Assembly (NCBI GenBank): GCA_027070475.1
Contig: JALXDT010000354.1
Coordinates: forward strand, 1-9,911
DNA: 9,911 nt
Direction: 5' to 3'
From: Candidatus Aminicenantota bacterium
Lineage (GTDB): Bacteria; Acidobacteriota; Aminicenantia; JAMOAD01
This document shows, piece by piece, positions 6,402 to 9,911 of the stretch; position 1 is the stretch's first letter, and each line of letters begins with the position of its first letter. Below the pieces are notes generated by a model. That model was given only the letters and a program-made list of their open reading frames with translations. It was not told the origin of the DNA and made no database searches. The translations under genes and the position numbers were made by a program.

Positions 6402-8870
6402 TTGGATTATATAGAGATTAAAGGTGCCGCTCAAAATAACCTGAAAAATATTGATATTAAGATTCCAAAGAAAAAGTTTATTGTTATAACAGGGGTTTCA
6501 GGTTCAGGGAAATCATCTCTTGCATATGATACAATTTTTTCAGAAGGAGAAAGAAGATATCTTTCCACTCTATCTCTGTACGCAAGACAATATTTAAAAG
6601 AGATTGAAAGAGCTGAAGTTAATAAAATAAGTGGACTTTCTCCAACTATTTCCGTCGAACAGAAAACAATTGCTCCTAATCCCAGATCCACAGTGGGCTC
6701 TGTTTCTGAAATATATGATTATCTGAGGCTGCTATTTGCTAAGGTGGGAGATGTGCACTGTCCTCAATGCGGAGAAAAAATAAACAGAGTCTCTAAAAAA
6801 GAGCTTTTTGATCACATAATAGAAAATTTTGTCGGGAAAAAGGTGAGGATTCTTTCTCCCGTAGTTATGGGAAGGAAAGGGGAGTTTGGGAAACTTTTTC
6901 AGGATTTAATCAACAAAGGTTTTACAAGAGTGAAGGTTGACGGAGAGTGGAAAGAGCTTGATTTATTGGATAAACTCGATAAAAGCTATGAACACTCATT
7001 AAGTGTTTTAATTGATTCAGTTGTGGTGAAAAGAGATAAGGAGGAAAGAATTAGAAAATCTCTCGAAAAAGCTTCTGAACTTTCCGAAGGTATAATTTCA
7101 ATTGAGATCAATAATGTAGAGAGTATTTTTACAACAGAGTATTTCTGCCCAAAATGTGGAATTTCCCTTAAAGCTCCGGAACCAAGAGATTTTTCATACA
7201 ATTCTCCCTATGGATACTGTCCCTTGTGTAAAGGTCTGGGGTTTATTATTAAGGAAAAAAGAGGTGAATTTGAAATTATGGAGACCTGTTCTCAATGTAA
7301 TGGGAAAAGACTAAATAAGAATTCGCTGAGTGTGAAGATAAATGGTAAGGATATTGCTTACTATGGAAGAATCTCAATAAAAAAATTAAGGGAAGAGATA
7401 TTGGCTTTGAATTTTCATGGCAAAAAGAAAGCAATAGCGGATAAAATTTTATCAGAATTAAAGATTAGATTGGATATTATGGAAAGATTATCCCTTGATT
7501 ATCTTTCTTTGTTCAGACCTTTATTTTCACTTTCCGGAGGGGAAGCACAAAGAATAAGAATAGCATCTCAATTGGGTCTAAATTTAAGAGGGGTTATTTA
7601 TGTTTTAGATGAGCCCAGTATTGGTCTTCATCCCTATGATCATAAAAAACTTTTGTCTGTTCTTGAAGAGTTGAAGAAAAAAGGAAATACAATAATTGTA
7701 GTGGAGCATGATGAAGAAACAATAAAAAAAGGTGAATATATAATTGACATGGGTCCTGGAGGAGGTGATGAAGGGGGAAAAATTCTTTTTTCAGGAAAAT
7801 ACAAAGATTTTCTAAATTCTAAAACATTAACAGCCTTGTATTTGAAAAGAGAAAAGAAACCCTATATTAAGCATAAAAGAAAAAGAGCAAAGGAATGGAT
7901 TGAAATAAAAGGGGCAAGGGCAAACAATCTAAAAAATATTAATGTTAAAATTCCTCTGGGGGTTATTGTGGCTGTAACAGGGGTGTCTGGTTCGGGCAAA
8001 TCATCTTTAATATTTGATGTCTTATATAAAAGTTTTTTATCCTATAAAAGAAAGAAAGTTTTTACAAATTGTGATTATATCTCAGGATTTGAATTCATTA
8101 AAAGAATGATGTTAGTTGATCAATCTCCGATAGGTAAAAACATAAGATCAACTCCAGCCACCTATTCAGGAGTTTTTTCTGAAATAAGAAAATTATTTTC
8201 AATGTTACCTGAATCCAAGAGTAAAGGGTATGATCAATCGTTTTTTTCCTACAATGCTTCAAAGGGAAGATGTCATAAATGTGATGGGAAAGGGCTTTTA
8301 AAAGTTGAACTGGGATTACTTCCTCCTGTTTATGTTAAATGTGATGAGTGTGGAGGAAAAAGATTCGGAGACGAATTACTCTCTATTAAGTATAAGGGGA
8401 AGAATATATATGAGATACTTGAACTTACAGTTGAAGAAGCCTGGAGGCATTTTAAAAACATTCCTTCTGTAAGAAGGAAGTTAGAATTTTTAGTCGAAAT
8501 TGGTATGGGATATATCAAGCTCGGACAACCGACCCCACGGCTTTCGGGAGGAGAGTCCCAGAGAATAAAACTTGCTAAAGAATTGGGAAGAGGTGCTCTG
8601 GATAAGACTGTCTATCTTTTAGATGAACCAAGTGTAGGTCTACACTTTGATGATGTGAAAAAATTATTAAAAACACTTAGGAAATTTTCAGAAAGAGGAG
8701 ATACGGTTATTATTATTGAACATAATTCGGATATTATTTATAGCTCTGATTATGTAATTGATTTAGGTCCAGAAGGAGGAGAGGAAGGAGGATATATTGT
8801 GGCAACGGGAACTCCCGAAGAAATTATGAGAAATAAAAAATCCAAGACTTTAAAAAATTACTCTTTATAA
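6402..8870 (+). CDS. uvrA: Excinuclease ABC subunit A, lacking the insertion domain
   Basis: DNA-damage sensor of nucleotide excision repair: a dimeric tandem ABC ATPase that scans DNA and loads UvrB. Walker A motifs GVSGSGKS occur at 31-38 and 527-534, LSGGE signatures at 377-381 and 714-718, and LDEPS Walker B motifs at 402-406 and 740-744. Zinc cysteines C249/C252/C273/C276 and C624/C627/C647/C650 are all present, with extra CxxC pairs at 120-123 and 296-299. The UvrB-binding region (about 125-240) is full length, so this is not a class II UvrA2. The protein is 822 aa against about 940 usually. Nearly all the loss is between C276 and C296, where about 19 residues replace some 120 that include the insertion domain, while flanking GLG and GKRL motifs are intact. 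The frame is open throughout, which argues against a simple sequencing deletion. Starts at TTG with a strong SD. It is divergent from secA and monocistronic; its stop codon lies inside the terminator hairpin. Confidence 0.95.
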   Translation: MDYIEIKGAAQNNLKNIDIKIPKKKFIVITGVSGSGKSSLAYDTIFSEGERRYLSTLSLYARQYLKEIERAEVNKISGLSPTISVEQKTIAPNPRSTVGSVSEIYDYLRLLFAKVGDVHCPQCGEKINRVSKKELFDHIIENFVGKKVRILSPVVMGRKGEFGKLFQDLINKGFTRVKVDGEWKELDLLDKLDKSYEHSLSVLIDSVVVKRDKEERIRKSLEKASELSEGIISIEINNVESIFTTEYFCPKCGISLKAPEPRDFSYNSPYGYCPLCKGLGFIIKEKRGEFEIMETCSQCNGKRLNKNSLSVKINGKDIAYYGRISIKKLREEILALNFHGKKKAIADKILSELKIRLDIMERLSLDYLSLFRPLFSLSGGEAQRIRIASQLGLNLRGVIYVLDEPSIGLHPYDHKKLLSVLEELKKKGNTIIVVEHDEETIKKGEYIIDMGPGGGDEGGKILFSGKYKDFLNSKTLTALYLKREKKPYIKHKRKRAKEWIEIKGARANNLKNINVKIPLGVIVAVTGVSGSGKSSLIFDVLYKSFLSYKRKKVFTNCDYISGFEFIKRMMLVDQSPIGKNIRSTPATYSGVFSEIRKLFSMLPESKSKGYDQSFFSYNASKGRCHKCDGKGLLKVELGLLPPVYVKCDECGGKRFGDELLSIKYKGKNIYEILELTVEEAWRHFKNIPSVRRKLEFLVEIGMGYIKLGQPTPRLSGGESQRIKLAKELGRGALDKTVYLLDEPSVGLHFDDVKKLLKTLRKFSERGDTVIIIEHNSDIIYSSDYVIDLGPEGGEEGGYIVATGTPEEIMRNKKSKTLKNYSL

Positions 8871-8882
8871 AGAGAATTTTTT
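8852..8882. terminator. Bidirectional terminator shared by uvrA and tRNA-fMet
   Basis: The perfect palindrome CTCTTTATAAAGAG (8861-8874) is flanked by AAAAAATT (8852-8859) and AATTTTTT (8875-8882). These flanks are also complementary, with one unpaired A at 8860. The hairpin is followed by six T on the plus strand (8877-8882) and by six T on the minus strand (complement of 8852-8857), so it can stop both rightward uvrA and leftward tRNA transcription. The uvrA stop TAA (8868-8870) lies in the stem. The GC content is low, so efficiency is uncertain. Confidence 0.6.
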
Positions 8883-8918
8883 GTTTGAAGAGCTTTTGGA
8901 AGAAACTTCTTATAATAT

Positions 8919-8993
8919 TGGTAGCGAGGGGAGGATTTGAACCTCCGACCTTTGGGTTATGAGCCCAACGGGCTACCACTGCCCCACCTCGCA
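8919..8993 (-). tRNA. Initiator tRNA-fMet (CAU anticodon)
   Basis: A complete 75-nt cloverleaf on the minus strand, with anticodon CAU at 8961-8959 in loop CUCAUAA and the 3' CCA encoded at 8921-8919. Arms are a D stem GGGC/GCCC, an anticodon stem UUGGG/CCCAA, a T stem GGAGG/CCUCC with loop UUCAAAU, and an acceptor GCGAGG/CCUCGC at positions 2-7/66-71. Initiator hallmarks are present: three consecutive G-C pairs (29-31/39-41), a purine-pyrimidine 11-24 pair (G-C), and no Watson-Crick pair at 1-72. The mismatch here is U1-U72 rather than the familiar C1-A72. U8 falls correctly only if the RNA begins at 8993, which fixes the end. These features separate it from elongator tRNA-Met and from lysidine-modified tRNA-Ile. 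Confidence 0.95.
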
Positions 8994-9002
8994 ATATGTT
9001 TT

Positions 9003-9031
9003 ATTTAATCATAAAAGCACTATTTTGTCAA
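9003..9031 (-). promoter_or_regulatory. tRNA-fMet promoter
   Basis: On the minus strand a perfect -35 TTGACA (9031-9026) is followed after 17 nt by TTAAAT (9008-9003; 4 of 6 matches to TATAAT). The predicted start near 8996 leaves only about 3 nt before mature tRNA base 1 at 8993, so RNase P would remove a very short leader. Confidence 0.55.
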
Positions 9032-9074
9032 TAATAAGCTGTCTTGTTTTAAAATCTGCTGAAAAAACCTGATA

Positions 9075-9101
9075 TTGAATAAATAATATTTCTATTATAA
9101 T
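9075..9101 (+). promoter_or_regulatory. CDF transporter promoter, apparently leaderless
   Basis: A perfect -10 box TATAAT (9096-9101) lies 7 nt before the ATG at 9109. A partial -35 TTGAAT (9075-9080; 4 of 6 matches) has a short 15-nt spacer. Transcription from this -10 would begin at about 9108-9109, at the start codon itself, and no SD sequence precedes the ATG. Confidence 0.5.
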
Positions 9102-9108
9102 ATTTAGC

Positions 9109-9911
9109 ATGAAAAAGAATACAAAACAGGTTGTGATTTTTGCTTTTCTTGCAAATCTTTCAATAGCCATTGCGAAATTTATAGTTTCACTTGCAACTCA
9201 TTCATCCGCTCTTTTTTCAGAAGCTATTCATTCTCTTGCAGATACGGGGAACCAAGTTCTTCTATTAATAGGAATTAAGAGAAGCTCAAAGAGAGAGGAC
9301 TATGAACACCCCTTTGGTTATGAAAAAGAGCAATATTTCTGGTCATTTCTTGTTGCTGTTCTCCTATTTTTTTTAGGTGGGCTTTATTCTCTTTATGAAG
9401 GAATAAACAAATTAAATCATCCCCACATAATTGAAAACCCCTGGATTGGAATAGGGGTATTGCTATTTGCTCTTTTGGCAGAAGGAGGCTCTTTTTTAAA
9501 AGCAAAACATGAAATAGATAAAACAAGAGGAGGAAAACCTATTTTTGAATATTTTAAAGATTGTTTTAATGCTGAGCTTCTTGTAGTATTTTTTGAAGAC
9601 AGTGCTGCAATAATAGGTATATTAATTGCCATAAGTTCAACTCTTCTCTATATTTTTACAAAAAATATACTATTTGATTCTTTAGGTTCCATACTAATCG
9701 GAATACTCCTCATAGTAGTTTCAATTGGGCTTGGTGGAAAAATGAAATCCTTAATAATAGGAAAGTCCGCTCCTCCGGAAATGATTGATTATATTTTAAG
9801 GATAATAAACAGTACTGAAGGTATAATTAAAACAAATAATCTTAAAACAATGATTCTCGGGAAGGATTTAATCTTAGCGGCTGCTGAGATTGTTTTTCGA
9901 AAAGATATGGA
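9109..9911 (+). CDS. Cation diffusion facilitator (CDF) family transporter, 3' end outside window
   Basis: Proton-coupled divalent metal exporter of the inner membrane. The frame is open from ATG 9109 to the window edge (267 full codons, no stop), so the C-terminus is missing. Six hydrophobic segments are visible at about residues 9-29, 33-56, 77-98, 112-131, 157-178 and 187-207, followed by the start of the cytoplasmic domain. The TM1-TM2 block, with SSALFSEAIHSLADTGNQ (32-49), carries H41 and D45 of the HxxxD metal site. TM5 carries E163-D164 (FFEDSAAIIG), presumably the partner ligands. The loop after TM2 contains HPFGYEKEQYFWSF, typical of this CDF subgroup. The metal (Zn, Mn, Fe or Co) cannot be told from these residues. 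No other in-frame upstream start is needed, as the ATG sits directly before TM1. Divergent from tRNA-fMet. Confidence 0.88.
   Translation, partial: MKKNTKQVVIFAFLANLSIAIAKFIVSLATHSSALFSEAIHSLADTGNQVLLLIGIKRSSKREDYEHPFGYEKEQYFWSFLVAVLLFFLGGLYSLYEGINKLNHPHIIENPWIGIGVLLFALLAEGGSFLKAKHEIDKTRGGKPIFEYFKDCFNAELLVVFFEDSAAIIGILIAISSTLLYIFTKNILFDSLGSILIGILLIVVSIGLGGKMKSLIIGKSAPPEMIDYILRIINSTEGIIKTNNLKTMILGKDLILAAAEIVFRKDM

Noticed and set aside
8919..8993. tRNA-fMet as an integration site for a genomic island
   Set aside because: No duplicated tRNA 3' end, integrase or island-type gene is seen next to it within the window.
9081..9106. AATATT-rich repeats before the CDF gene as an operator
   Set aside because: They are imperfect and consist only of A and T, which is expected by chance in this composition and around a -10 box.
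9275..9632. Two overlapping minus-strand open frames at 9275-9526 and 9417-9632
   Set aside because: They are antisense to the CDF transporter, whose plus-strand frame is open to the window edge with clear family motifs.
1..9911. CRISPR array, toxin-antitoxin pair or defence cluster
   Set aside because: No regularly spaced repeats and no such protein families were found on either strand.

Overview
This is an AT-rich bacterial window carrying mostly housekeeping genes. One protein (1485-2084) has a signal peptide and reads as a small outer-membrane beta-barrel, so the source is probably a diderm (Gram-negative type) bacterium. The lineage cannot be fixed from sequence alone. The K/E/I-rich proteins and the apparently leaderless promoters would suit one of the AT-rich uncultured candidate phyla, but that is a guess.

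Layout, left to right. (1) Plus strand, 1-1482: the 3' part of a GloC/YcbL-type metallo-beta-lactamase-fold hydrolase, whose start lies before the window, overlaps the GTG start of a XerC/XerD tyrosine recombinase by 4 nt. (2) Minus strand, 6271-1485: a tight operon secA - guaB - small outer-membrane protein. It is driven by a strong sigma-70-like promoter only 8 nt upstream of the secA ATG. The operon converges on xerD with a 2-nt gap. (3) Plus strand, 6402-8870: uvrA, divergent from secA, with its own promoter, an SD sequence and a TTG start. (4) Minus strand, 8919-8993: initiator tRNA-fMet(CAU) with encoded CCA. One AT-rich hairpin lies between the convergent uvrA and tRNA and can act as a terminator in both directions. 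(5) Plus strand, 9109 to the end: the 5' part of a cation diffusion facilitator (CDF) transporter. It has a perfect TATAAT box 7 nt before its ATG and is cut by the window edge.

The genes serve separate core functions: chromosome dimer resolution (xer), protein export (secA), guanine nucleotide synthesis (guaB), nucleotide excision repair (uvrA), translation initiation (tRNA-fMet) and metal efflux (CDF). I see no mobile element, CRISPR array, toxin-antitoxin pair or defence island, and no convincing new multi-gene system. The observations most worth following are: a UvrA about 120 residues short that seems to lack the DNA-contacting insertion domain while keeping the UvrB-binding domain; two transcription units (secA and the CDF gene) that look leaderless, next to SD-dependent starts at guaB and uvrA; and an initiator tRNA with a U1-U72 mismatch.
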